DNA from: Sphingomonas pseudosanguinis | GTDB lineage: Bacteria; Pseudomonadota; Alphaproteobacteria; Sphingomonadales; Sphingomonadaceae | NCBI RefSeq assembly: GCF_014196255.1 | Contig: NZ_JACIDH010000001.1 | Span: forward strand, 372,001-436,000 | Length of the DNA stretch: 64,000 bases | Direction of reading: 5' to 3' | Shown here: positions 37,316 through 46,387 of the stretch, piece by piece | Layout: every line of letters starts with the position of its first letter | Position numbering within the stretch: position 1 is the first letter of the stretch | Notes under the pieces: generated by a model | What the model was told of the DNA's origin: nothing | Seen by the model: the letters and a program-made list of their open reading frames with translations, nothing else | Database searches by the model: none | Program-made: the position numbers and the translations under genes

Positions 37316-38853
37316 TTACAATCCCACCCGCTTTGCCAGCCACCGCGCCGCCGCCTCAGGACTTTCCTTCGCCGCATCGTCGCGGTCGACCCGGTAGTTC
37401 GCCTCGCGCATCGCCTCGACCGGAATCCGGTTCAGCATCGGCCGCAGCGCCCCAACGAACTTGGCATCCCCCGCCCGGTCCTTCGCCACCAGCAGCACCG
37501 CGTCATAGCCAGGGATCGCATGGCTAGGATCGCTCAGCACGGTCAGCCGATCCGCCGCGATCCGCCCGTCCGAGGAAAAGGCCGAGATCACATCCGCGCG
37601 CCCGCTACCCAGCGCGCGGTACATGAAGGTCGGGCTGTACGGCGTCATGTTGGCGAATCGTAAACCATAAGCATCGCGCACCGCCGCCCATTCGGGCCGG
37701 TCGAGAAACTCCAGATCGCTGCCCAGTGTCAGGCGCGACGCGACGCGCGACAGGTCGGCGAGCGATCGCACGCCCAGCCGCCGCGCCGCATCCCCCTTCA
37801 TCGCAAAGGCATAGGCATTCTCGAACCCCAGCGGTCCCAGCATCACAACGTCGCGGGTCGCCGCCCAATCCTTGAGCGCCCCCAGCATCGCGGCGCGCGG
37901 CGGCGAATCGTGCCGGTGCATCGCGGTGGTCCACAGCGTGCCGGCATAGTCGATATAGACATCGACCCGCCCCGCCGCCGTCGCCTCGAACGCCACCGCC
38001 GAGCCCAGGCCGTCGCGATAGCTGACGCGGTAGCCGGCGCGGGTCAGCCGGTCGCCGATCATCCGCGCGAGGATATATTGTTCGGAGAAATTCTTGGCGC
38101 CGATCACTACCTCGCGCGGCTGGTCGCCTCGTTGCGGCCAGAGCGGCTGGGTCGCCAATCCGCAACCGAGCGCGAGCGCGGCCAGCCCGCCGATCCACAG
38201 GCGCCGCCGCCGTGTCGCCAGTCCGCGCTCGACCAGTCCGATCAGCGCATCGACCGTCAGCGCCAGCGCGGCGGCGGCGAAGCACCCCGCCAGCACCAGC
38301 GCCCAGGCCTGGGTCTGAAGTCCGGCGAAGATCAGATCGCCCAGCGAAGGCTGCCCCACCGTCGTCGCCAGCGTCGCCGCGCCGATCGTCCATACCGCCG
38401 CCGTCCGGATACCCGCCGCCAGCACCGGCGCGACGAGCGGCGCCTCGACCAGCCGCAGCTTCTGCGCGCGCGTCATCCCCACCGCATCGGCCGCCTGCAA
38501 CACGGACTGGTCGAGCCCGGTCAGCCCGGTCACACCGTTGCGCAGGATCGGCAGCAGCGCATAGAGCGTCAGCGCCAGCAGCGAGGGCAGGAAGCCCAGC
38601 GCGGGTATCCCGCCCCCGACCAGTCCCGACAGGGTCAGCAGCAGCGGATAGAAGAGCGCGAGCAACGCCAGCGCCGGAATGGTCTGCACCAGGCTGGCCA
38701 GCCCCAGCGCGACCCGCGCCAGCCCCGGCCGCCGGGCACAGGCGAAGGCCAGCGGCACCGCGATCGCGATGCCCAGCAGCAATGCCGCCATGCTGACCAG
38801 TACATGCTGCGCGAGCAGCGGCGGCACACGGCCCAGCGCGTCGAGAAAGGCGC

Positions 38854-38857
<4 letters not shown>
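37316..38857 (-). CDS. Osmoprotectant ABC transporter permease fused to substrate-binding protein
   Basis: A 513-aa fusion. Residues 1-215 are an OpuB/ProW-type permease with about five to six membrane helices; the coupling loop is GLTGLDQSVLQAADAVGMTR. A further helix (WIGGLAALALGCGLATQPLW) leads to a periplasmic glycine betaine/choline-binding domain from about 240: VVIGAKNFSEQYILARMIGD and DVYIDYAGTLWTTAM are OpuAC-type motifs, the latter near the aromatic ligand pocket. This permease-binder fusion is known for quaternary amine uptake. The start overlaps the stop of the ATPase gene (ATGA). Confidence 0.9.
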
Positions 38858-39597
<740 letters not shown>

Positions 39598-39748
39598 GGG
39601 GGGCGTGGGATTCACGGCCCCACAACGCCGAATGGCCGCATTCCGTCTCATTCCGTCATGTTTCGGGGCTATGCCTTGTCTACGCCAGACGATAAGGCGT
39701 GTAAAACATGTTCAACAAGACGGTCGTGCAAGCCGTCAGGAGAGTAAG

Positions 39749-40711
39749 ATGACCCAGACCGCCAGCCAGGTTCTCGACCGCGTCCTCGTCCTCGAAATGG
39801 TTCGCGTGACCGAGGCGGCGGCGATCGCGGCGTCCACGCTGGTCGGGCGCGGCGACGAGAAGGCGGCGGACGCGGCAGCGGTCGAGGCGATGCGCGCCGC
39901 GCTCAACGAACTGGAGATGGACGGCACCGTCGTCATCGGCGAGGGCGAGCGCGACGAGGCCCCGATGCTGTTCATCGGCGAGAAGGTCGGCACCGGCAAC
40001 GGCCCCGAGATCGACATCGCGCTCGACCCGCTGGAGGGTACGACCATCTGCGCCAAGGCGGGGCCGAACAGCCTGGCGGTGCTGGCGATCGCCGAGAAGG
40101 GCCATCTGCTCAACGCGCCCGATGTCTATATGGACAAGATCGCGGTCGGCCCGGGCTATCCGGCGGGTGTCATCGACCTGGATCGCAGCCCCAGCGACAA
40201 TATCCGCGCCATCGCCGAGGCCAAGGGGGTCAAGCCCTCCGACATCGTGGTGTGCGTGCTCGACCGGCCGCGTCACGAGGGGCTGATCGCCGAGCTGCGT
40301 TCGCTGGGTTGCGGCGTGGTGCTGATCGGCGACGGCGACGTGGCGGGGGTGATCGCGACGACCGATCCGGAGACGACGATCGACTGCTATATGGGTTCGG
40401 GCGGTGCGCCCGAGGGTGTGCTGGCCTGCGCCGCGCTGCGCTGCGTCGGTGGGCAGTTCAAGGGGCGGCTGCTGTTCCGCAACGACGCCGAGCGCGCGCG
40501 GGCGCATAAGTGGGGCGTAACCGACCTCGACAAGCAGTACGACCTGACCGAGCTGGCGCAGGGCGACTGCATCTTCGCCGCCACCGGGGTCACCGACGGC
40601 TCGCTGCTGGCGGGGGTGAAGCGGCATGCCAAGGTGATGACGACCGAGAGCGTGGTGATGCGTGCCTCGTCGGGCACCGTGCGCTGGGTGAAGGGGCAGC
40701 ATCGGCTTTGA
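39749..40711 (+). CDS. glpX: Class II fructose-1,6-bisphosphatase
   Basis: A 320-aa gluconeogenic enzyme that hydrolyses fructose 1,6-bisphosphate, often with sedoheptulose activity in this class. Conserved text: MVRVTEAAAIAASTLVGRGD, VVIGEGERDEAPMLFIGE, IDIALDPLEGTT (metal-binding Asp and Glu), AAGPNSLAVL-like PNSLAVLAIAEKG and CYMGSGGAPEGVLACAALR. The length agrees with GlpX. CAGGAG is placed just before the ATG. The 150 bp upstream holds its promoter; TTGTCT at 39676 and TGTAAA at 39700 are a weak candidate pair. Repeat A3 follows. Confidence 0.94.
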   Translation: MTQTASQVLDRVLVLEMVRVTEAAAIAASTLVGRGDEKAADAAAVEAMRAALNELEMDGTVVIGEGERDEAPMLFIGEKVGTGNGPEIDIALDPLEGTTICAKAGPNSLAVLAIAEKGHLLNAPDVYMDKIAVGPGYPAGVIDLDRSPSDNIRAIAEAKGVKPSDIVVCVLDRPRHEGLIAELRSLGCGVVLIGDGDVAGVIATTDPETTIDCYMGSGGAPEGVLACAALRCVGGQFKGRLLFRNDAERARAHKWGVTDLDKQYDLTELAQGDCIFAATGVTDGSLLAGVKRHAKVMTTESVVMRASSGTVRWVKGQHRL

Positions 40712-40743
40712 TCTGCGGGGATGAGGGCATCGTCTGGATCAAG

Positions 40744-40841
40744 CCCCTCCCCTTCAGGGGAGGGGTTGCGGTGGGGCCTTTCCACCAGCGCCGGGTATGC
40801 GGAAGCGCCCCATCCCCGACCCCTCCCCTGATGGGGAGGGG
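40744..40841. repeat. Intergenic palindromic repeat, family A, copy A3 (inverted)
   Basis: Palindromes at 40744-40765 and 40820-40841 flank GGGGCCTTTCCAC..GCGGAAGCGCCCC, which is the reverse complement of the A1 centre. It is the only family member found between co-directional genes, and its right palindrome ends 12 bases before the start codon of the next gene. Confidence 0.83.
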
Positions 40842-40853
40842 GGATCGATACCC

Positions 40854-41579
40854 ATGCCTCCCGCGCTAACCGCCACCCTTCTACTCCTCGCCGCGCTCGG
40901 CGGTGCCTGGTGGTTTCAGAAGGGCGACCTGGGCGAGTATCGGCGGTTCAGCGCGCTGAACGACGGCCATTCGCGGCGGATGCGCTTTCGGCTGTGGCTG
41001 GTCCGCTCGGCACTGGCGTTCCTGTTACCGGTGCTGGTCGGGCTGGTGCTGCTCGGCCGGACCGATGCGCTGGTCATGATGCCGGGCGAGTTCGCCGCCA
41101 TCGCCGGCCTCATGCCGCCGATCTTCGACAGCGGCGAGGCGATGCAGGGGATGCTGATCGGCGGGGCGATCGGCGGGCTGGCCGTGGGGGCGGTGCTGGC
41201 ACGCGTCCGCAAGCGCAAGCCGCTGGGCAATATCTCCGCGCTGCTGCCGCGTGATCGGCGCGAAGTGAAATATGCCGCCGCGCTCAGTATCATGGCGGGG
41301 GTGACCGAGGAGGCGTTCTTCCGCCTCTATCTGCCGCTGTTGGTCGCGATGGCGACGGGGCAGGCGGGGATCGGCTTTATCGCCTCGCTGATCCTGTTCG
41401 GGGCGATGCACCGTTATCAGGGCTGGGTCGGGGTGATCGCCACCACCGCATTGGGGGCGGTGATGACCGGGCTGTATCTGATGACCGGCAGCCTGTGGGT
41501 GGTGATGCTGGTCCATGTGCTGGTGGACCTGAACGGATTGGTGGTGACGCCGGTGCTGGGCGGGGTGTGGCGGAAGTAA
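40854..41579 (+). CDS. CPBP-family intramembrane glutamic protease
   Basis: A 241-aa membrane protein with about seven hydrophobic segments. It carries the CPBP (CAAX protease/Abi) motifs: EEAFFRLYLPLL (the E-E-x-x-x-R glutamates), FGAMHRYQG (F-x-x-x-H) and LVHVLVDLNGL (H-x-x-x-D). These place it among bacterial relatives of Rce1. Roles in bacteria include bacteriocin immunity, prenyl-protein processing and membrane proteolysis; none can be assigned here. Its ATG is only 12 bases from repeat A3, whose GGGGAGGGGG arm may serve as ribosome site. Confidence 0.84.
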   Translation: MPPALTATLLLLAALGGAWWFQKGDLGEYRRFSALNDGHSRRMRFRLWLVRSALAFLLPVLVGLVLLGRTDALVMMPGEFAAIAGLMPPIFDSGEAMQGMLIGGAIGGLAVGAVLARVRKRKPLGNISALLPRDRREVKYAAALSIMAGVTEEAFFRLYLPLLVAMATGQAGIGFIASLILFGAMHRYQGWVGVIATTALGAVMTGLYLMTGSLWVVMLVHVLVDLNGLVVTPVLGGVWRK

Positions 41580-41582
41580 CTA

Positions 41583-41697
41583 TCCTCCCCTGTAAGGGGA
41601 GGTGGCAGGCGTAGCCTGACGGAGGGGTGTCGCGCTCTCGGTACGGGGACACCCCTCCACCAGCTTCGCTGGTCCCCCTCCCCTTGCAGGGGAGGAA
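41583..41697. repeat. Intergenic palindromic repeat, family B, copy B1
   Basis: Outer palindrome arms TCCTCCCCTGTAAGGGGAGG and CCTCCCCTTGCAGGGGAGGA enclose GGCAGGCGTAGCCTGACGG and GGACACCCCTCCACCAGC. Lies between the convergent CPBP and ABC permease genes and ends six bases from the permease stop. Confidence 0.83.
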
Positions 41698-41703
41698 TCA
41701 CGC

Positions 41704-42465
41704 TCAGTTCTTCAGTCGCCAGCCGGTGCGGAAGATCCAGCCGATCCATGCCAGGCACGCCAGCAGGAACAGCGCCGTCACCCCCAGGCTGACGCCGGGC
41801 GTCACGTCCGACGTGCCGAAGAAGGTCCAGCGGAAGCCGTTGATCAGATACACGACCGGGTTGAACAGCGTCACCGTCCGCCACGGCTCGGGCAGGATCG
41901 TTACCGAGTAGAAGGCGCCACCAAGGAAGGTCAGCGGGGTGACGATCAGCAGCGGAATGACCTGCAACTGCTCGAACCCGCGCGCCCAGATGCCGATGGC
42001 GAAGCCGAACAGCGAGAAGGTCACCGCGACGAGCAGCAGGTAGAAGACCATCGCGACCGGATGCAGGATGCTGAGGTCCACGAACAGATAGGCGGTGGCC
42101 AGAATCACCAGCCCGATCACCATCGACTTGCTCGCCGCAGCCCCGACATAGCCCAGCACCGTCTCGATCGGTGACAAAGGCGCGGATAATATCTCGTACA
42201 TGGTGCCGGTGAATTTGGGCATGTAGATGCCCAGACTAGCGTTCAGGATGCTCTCCGAAAATATCGACAGCAGCATCAGGCCGGGGACGATGAACGCGCC
42301 GTAAGGCACGCCCGAGACCTGGTTCATCGCCGATCCGATCGCGGTGCCGAACACCACGAAATAGAGCGTGGTTGTGATCACCGGCACCATCAGGCTGGTC
42401 CACACCGTCCGCCGGAACCGCGCCATTTCGAAGCGATAGATCGACCAGATGCCATGCAGGTTCAT
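41704..42465 (-). CDS. ABC-2 type transporter permease
   Basis: A 253-aa inner membrane permease with about six helices. It has the ABC-2 layout: amphipathic start [14 protein letters not shown], first extracytoplasmic loop, [16 protein letters not shown] as a coupling helix before helix 3, and [20 protein letters not shown] followed by [13 protein letters not shown], the family's C-terminal signature. It resembles YadH-type exporters. The start overlaps the ATPase stop (ATGA), forming a two-gene exporter. The substrate is unknown. Confidence 0.9.
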   Translation of the reverse strand: MNLHGIWSIYRFEMARFRRTVWTSLMVPVITTTLYFVVFGTAIGSAMNQVSGVPYGAFIVPGLMLLSIFSESILNASLGIYMPKFTGTMYEILSAPLSPIETVLGYVGAAASKSMVIGLVILATAYLFVDLSILHPVAMVFYLLLVAVTFSLFGFAIGIWARGFEQLQVIPLLIVTPLTFLGGAFYSVTILPEPWRTVTLFNPVVYLINGFRWTFFGTSDVTPGVSLGVTALFLLACLAWIGWIFRTGWRLKN

Positions 42466-43394
42466 GCGCGTGTCCCCTCGACCAGATCGACGAAAATATC
42501 CTCCAGCGAGGATTTGTAGGTTTCCAGATCGTTGAACCCGATATCCAGGTCGCCCAGCTTGCGCAGCAGCGAGGGGATGCCGGTCCGCTCGGCGCGCGCG
42601 TCGAAAATGTAGCGCAGACGCTTGCCTTCATCCTCCAGCGTCAAATTCCATTCGGCCAGCTCCGCCGGGATCGTCGCCATCGGCTCGGCCAGGGTCAGCA
42701 CCATTTCGCGCTTGCCGAGCTTCTTCATCATCTCGGCCTTTTCCTCGACCAGGAGCAGTTTGCCCTTGGCGATCACGCCCACCCGGTCGGCCATCTCCTC
42801 GGCCTCCTCGATATAATGGGTGGTCAGGATGATGGTGACGCCGCGCTCGCGCAGGCGGTGGACCAGCTTCCACATGTCGCGGCGCAGTTCGACATCGACG
42901 CCCGCCGTGGGCTCGTCGAGGAACAACAGGTCAGGTTCGTGGCTCAGCGCCTTGGCGATCAGCACGCGGCGCTTCATGCCGCCGGACAGCTCCATCAGCT
43001 TGGCGTGGCGCTTGTCCCATAGCGACAGGTCGCGCAGCACCTGTTCGACATAGGCGGGGTTGGGCGCGCGGCCGAACAGGCCCCGGCTGAAATTGACCGT
43101 GTCGATGACGCGCTCGAACATGTCGACCGACAATTCCTGCGGCACCAGCCCGATTTTCCGACGCGCGCCCTTATAGTCGCGCAGCGCGTCATGCCCGTCG
43201 ACGCGGATCGCACCGGCCGAGGGCGTGACGATGCCGCACACGATCGAGATCAGCGTCGTCTTGCCGGCACCGTTCGGCCCGAGCAGCGCGAAGATCTCGC
43301 CCCGCCGGATCTCCAGATCGACGGGCTGGAGCGCGGTGACCCCGCCCTTATAGGTTTTGGTCACGCCCTCGACGGACAGGATCGGGTCGGTCAT
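42462..43394 (-). CDS. ABC transporter ATP-binding protein (ABC-2 partner)
   Basis: A 310-aa ATPase. Walker [20 protein letters not shown]-loop [14 protein letters not shown], signature [18 protein letters not shown], Walker [16 protein letters not shown] and H-loop [15 protein letters not shown] are intact. A C-terminal extension of about 80 residues follows, as in DrrA/YadG-like proteins, where it may aid dimerisation or regulation. It drives the coupled ABC-2 permease. The wording resembles YadG of E. coli, whose substrate is also unclear. Confidence 0.9.
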   Translation of the reverse strand: MTDPILSVEGVTKTYKGGVTALQPVDLEIRRGEIFALLGPNGAGKTTLISIVCGIVTPSAGAIRVDGHDALRDYKGARRKIGLVPQELSVDMFERVIDTVNFSRGLFGRAPNPAYVEQVLRDLSLWDKRHAKLMELSGGMKRRVLIAKALSHEPDLLFLDEPTAGVDVELRRDMWKLVHRLRERGVTIILTTHYIEEAEEMADRVGVIAKGKLLLVEEKAEMMKKLGKREMVLTLAEPMATIPAELAEWNLTLEDEGKRLRYIFDARAERTGIPSLLRKLGDLDIGFNDLETYKSSLEDIFVDLVEGTRA

Positions 43395-43427
43395 GCGGCA
43401 GTCCCCCGTGTGAAGACCGCCGCTTTA

Positions 43428-44135
43428 TCAACCGTTTCGGGCGTCGGCGATGGCCTTTTGCAATTGTTCGAGCGGCAACGCGCCCGACAGGATGCGGTTG
43501 CCGACGATCCAGCTCGGCGTACCCGTCAGGCCCAGCCGCCCGGCGGCCTCCAGATTGCGCGCGATCTCGGCATCCGCTTGCGGCTGGAACGCCGCCATCT
43601 TGGTCATGTCGACCCCGGCGGTCTTCGCCGCCGCCGCGATCGTCGCGTCGCTGACCGGCCCGCCGGCATAGAGCGCGTCGTGGAAGGCGGGGAACTTGCC
43701 CTGATTGGCGGCGAGCAGGCTGGCGCGCGCCGCCGCCTTGCTCGACGGGGCCAGGATCGGCAGCTCGCGATAGACGATGCGCAGCTTCGGATCGGCCTGG
43801 GTCAGCTGCTTCAAAAGCGGCAGGCTGGCCCGGCAATAGCCGCAATTATAGTCATAGAACTCGACCAGCGTGACGTCGCCCTGCGCATTGCCGCTATAGG
43901 CATTGCCGAACGGCTTGGTGAGGTCTGCGCCGATCGCCGCCACCGCCTTGCCCTGTTCGCGGTCCTGCAGGCGTTGCATCGCCTCCGGGATCACCTCCGG
44001 ATGATCGAGCAGATAAGCGCGCACCGCCTCGCCCTGAACGCCGTGCGGGGCGGCGAGCTGCTGGATGCCGATCGCCGCCCCGCCGCCGATCAGGCCGCCA
44101 ATCACCGCGACCGCGGCCAATGCCTTCACGCTCAT
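43428..44135 (-). CDS. DsbA-family thioredoxin-fold protein
   Basis: A 235-aa exported disulphide enzyme. Residues 1-25 (SVKALAAVAVIGGLIGGGAA) are a signal or anchor. An N-terminal extension with HPEVIPEAMQRLQDRE precedes the thioredoxin domain; this is the Com1/BdbD-like layout. The active site is EFYDYNCGYCRASLPLL (CGYC) and the cis-proline loop is LGLTGTPSWIVGNR. It probably oxidises or isomerises cysteines of envelope proteins. The ATG overlaps the stop of the M48 peptidase (ATGA), and both act in the periplasm. Confidence 0.89.
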   Translation of the reverse strand: MSVKALAAVAVIGGLIGGGAAIGIQQLAAPHGVQGEAVRAYLLDHPEVIPEAMQRLQDREQGKAVAAIGADLTKPFGNAYSGNAQGDVTLVEFYDYNCGYCRASLPLLKQLTQADPKLRIVYRELPILAPSSKAAARASLLAANQGKFPAFHDALYAGGPVSDATIAAAAKTAGVDMTKMAAFQPQADAEIARNLEAAGRLGLTGTPSWIVGNRILSGALPLEQLQKAIADARNG

Positions 44136-45481
44136 TTGCGGCGCTTCTTCTTGGTTCCGGCTTCGGCGTCGGCAGAGGTCATCGCGATATCCTGCGCCCG
44201 AATCCATTCGGACGTGTTGGGGGGTAGGTTGGCGAGCGCATAGCGCGCGCTCTGAATGGCGGTGCGGTTGTCGCCCATCATGCTCGCCCGCTCGGCGGTG
44301 GCGAGCGCGGCGCGCGGCGTATCGCCCAGCTGCTCATAGGCGGTGCCGAGCTGGACCCAGGCGAAGGGATTGTCCTCGTCGCGCTGCACCGCGACCTTCA
44401 GGACCTTCACCGCCTCGGCCAGATGGCGCTTGTCCTCGGTCGCGATCAGCGCATGGCCGAAGGTCGTGGCGATCAGCGCATTCTGCCCCGACACCATCGT
44501 CGCTTCACGCAAAGGGGTAAGCGCCTCTTGCGGCTTGCCCGACTCGAGCAGGATCTGGCCCTGGATTTCGAGGAAATAGGGATCGTGCGGATCGCGCGCG
44601 ATCAGGGCATTGGCCTCGGCATCGGCTTTGTCCGGGTAACCCGCCTTGTGATAGGCATAGGCGCGGGCATAATGCGCATAGACCGACTGATCGCTGGCCG
44701 GATATTTGTTCAGCGTCGTCTCGGGCGAGCCGACATAGCCGAGCAGCTTGGCCTTCACCCGCAGGAAGCGCTCCTGCAATCTGGCATCGACCGGCTTGTT
44801 CCAGGCGGGCGCGGCCTGGAGATCGGCGGTCAGCGCCTGGATACGATCGCTCGACAACGGGTGGGTCTGCGCGAACGGATCGATATTGGTGTAGCCGTAG
44901 CGATATTCCTGGTTCTGCAGCTTCTTGAAGAAGCTCAGCATCCCCTTGCCGGTGATGCCGGCGGTGTTCAGATATTTGGCGCCGGCCGCGTCGGCGGTTG
45001 ATTCCTGCGCGCGGCTGAACGACAGGACCTTGCCCATCGCCGCCTGCTGGCCCGCCGCCATGATCCCCGCGCCCGCCTCGCCGCCGCCGGCCGCCATCGC
45101 GGCCAGCCCCAGCACCATCGAGAGCAGGTACATGCCCATGGCGGGCTTCATCGCGGCATCGCCCAGCACGACATGGCCATCGGCGATATGGCCCAGCTCG
45201 TGCGCGACGACGCCCTGTACCTCGTTCACATTGTCCGCCGCCTGGAGCAGCCCCGAATGGACATAGACGATCTGCCCGCCCGCGACGAAGGCATTGATCG
45301 AATCGTCGTTGATCAGGACGATCTTGACGGTGCGCGGCGACAGCCCGGCGGCCTTGATGATCGGCGCGGCCATCTCGGCGAACATGGTTTCGGTTTCGGC
45401 ATCGCGCAGGATCGATTGCGCGGCCGCCGGCTGCGCCCAGAGGACGGCCGTGGCGGCGAAGGCGGCGATCAGACGCTTCAT
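44132..45481 (-). CDS. M48 metallopeptidase with TPR region (BepA-like)
   Basis: A 449-aa periplasmic zinc peptidase. The signal peptide is MKRLIAAFAATAVLWAQPAA. The zinc motif is VVAHELGHIADGH, with the third ligand Glu in SRAQESTADAAGAKYL. NAFVAGGQIVYVHSGLL and HPLSSDRIQAL are family landmarks. From about residue 270 a TPR-like array (YAHYARAYAYHKAGYPDKAD, LEIQGQILLESGKPQEAL) runs to a basic tail TKKKRRK. E. coli BepA has the same layout and both folds and degrades outer membrane assembly clients. Start chosen at the signal peptide ATG; the upstream open frame is not used. Confidence 0.9.
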   Translation of the reverse strand: MKRLIAAFAATAVLWAQPAAAQSILRDAETETMFAEMAAPIIKAAGLSPRTVKIVLINDDSINAFVAGGQIVYVHSGLLQAADNVNEVQGVVAHELGHIADGHVVLGDAAMKPAMGMYLLSMVLGLAAMAAGGGEAGAGIMAAGQQAAMGKVLSFSRAQESTADAAGAKYLNTAGITGKGMLSFFKKLQNQEYRYGYTNIDPFAQTHPLSSDRIQALTADLQAAPAWNKPVDARLQERFLRVKAKLLGYVGSPETTLNKYPASDQSVYAHYARAYAYHKAGYPDKADAEANALIARDPHDPYFLEIQGQILLESGKPQEALTPLREATMVSGQNALIATTFGHALIATEDKRHLAEAVKVLKVAVQRDEDNPFAWVQLGTAYEQLGDTPRAALATAERASMMGDNRTAIQSARYALANLPPNTSEWIRAQDIAMTSADAEAGTKKKRRK

Positions 45482-45593
45482 GATTCCTCTATCGACGGGT
45501 CGGGGGCCATACACAACCGGCTTTGCACGGGACCCCGCGATGGATAGCCTCTGCCAGCCGATGGCTGAACGCCGGGCGAACGGAAAGGATAAG

Positions 45594-45986
45594 ATGATGA
45601 TCGCTGTCGATGCCGCTGTACCGCCAGGCCCGGTCTGCCGGCTGGGACCGGACCAGCGCGCGATCCGCCGCCTCGCCGATCTGCCGCCGACGGTCCGGGC
45701 GGCGCTGGCGACGGCGGCGGGCGGCAATGTCTCCGAGGTGGGCAGCGTCTTCAATGCGACCGATGTTGGCGGTCCTGCCAAGGGACCGACGATGCGGTTC
45801 ATTCAGGGCTTCAAGGTCGGGACGCTCTGGCTCGCCTGGGTGGAGCAGGGCGGTATCGCGCACCGCTACCGCGTGGTCGGGCTGCGCGAGGCGGGCGGAG
45901 GTGTGATGCCGGTGGCGTCGGTTGACGGACAGCGTTCCCTATGTGCGACCTCGCGGAAGATGGTGGGGGCCAAGCCGGTCGTTTGA
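45594..45986 (+). CDS. Hypothetical protein (130 aa)
   Basis: A protein beginning MMIAVDAAVPPGPVCRLGPD. CGGAAAGGATAAG just before two consecutive ATG codons supports this start; the frame is open further upstream but overlaps the antisense of the M48 start. It has LPPTVRAALATAAGGNVSEV, then KVGTLWLAWVEQGGIAHRYR and VDGQRSLCATSRKMVG. No signal peptide or membrane segment is convincing. I do not recognise a family. It is divergent from the M48 gene and ends just before repeat B2. Confidence 0.55.
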   Translation: MMIAVDAAVPPGPVCRLGPDQRAIRRLADLPPTVRAALATAAGGNVSEVGSVFNATDVGGPAKGPTMRFIQGFKVGTLWLAWVEQGGIAHRYRVVGLREAGGGVMPVASVDGQRSLCATSRKMVGAKPVV

Positions 45987-45997
45987 GGAACCCCATG

Positions 45998-46113
45998 TTC
46001 CTCCCCTGCAAGGGGAGGTGGCAGGCCGAAGGCCTGACGGAGGGGTGTCGCCCTATCGACAGCGGGCACCCCTCCGACGCGCTGCGCGCGCCACCTCCCC
46101 TTGCAGGGGAGGA
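45998..46113. repeat. Intergenic palindromic repeat, family B, copy B2
   Basis: Arms TTCCTCCCCTGCAAGGGGAG and CTCCCCTTGCAGGGGAGGA with inner GGCAGGCCGAAGGCCTGACG and CACCCCTCCGACGCGC. Ends 51 bases before copy A4; the two lie side by side in one convergent gap. Confidence 0.83.
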
Positions 46114-46164
46114 TTGAGATGGGGGTGGGCTCGTTCCGAGAGCGGGATGCGTGAAGCGAACTTA

Positions 46165-46261
46165 CCCCTCTCCTTCAAGGGAGCGGTTGGGGTGGGGCAT
46201 CGCCGCAGACTGCCCGCCCGTGGAAGCGCTCCACCCCAACCCCTCCCCTGAAGGGGAGGGG
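46165..46261. repeat. Intergenic palindromic repeat, family A, copy A4 (diverged)
   Basis: The right palindrome (46240-46261) is perfect, but the left one reads CCCCTCTCCTTCAAGGGAGCGG with several changes. Centre has GGGGTGGGGCATCGCCGCAG and CCCGTGGAAGCGCTCCACCCC. With B2 and the rne terminator it accounts for the whole 400-bp gap. Confidence 0.78.
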
Positions 46262-46329
46262 CTCGCGTTGATTCAATACGACGTCGTCACGGTCTGGCGT
46301 CGCCTCCCGCCATAGGGAGGCCCCCAACG

Positions 46330-46364
46330 AAAAACGCCCTCCTTCCGCTGGGGAAGGAGGGCGT
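46330..46364 (-). terminator. Rho-independent terminator of rne
   Basis: Perfect 13-bp stem (46334-46346 with 46352-46364) and a 5-nt loop. On the minus strand it is followed by TTTTT, 24 bases after the rne stop codon. This is a textbook intrinsic terminator. Confidence 0.9.
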
Positions 46365-46387
46365 CTTCATTCACACCGTTCGGGCGA

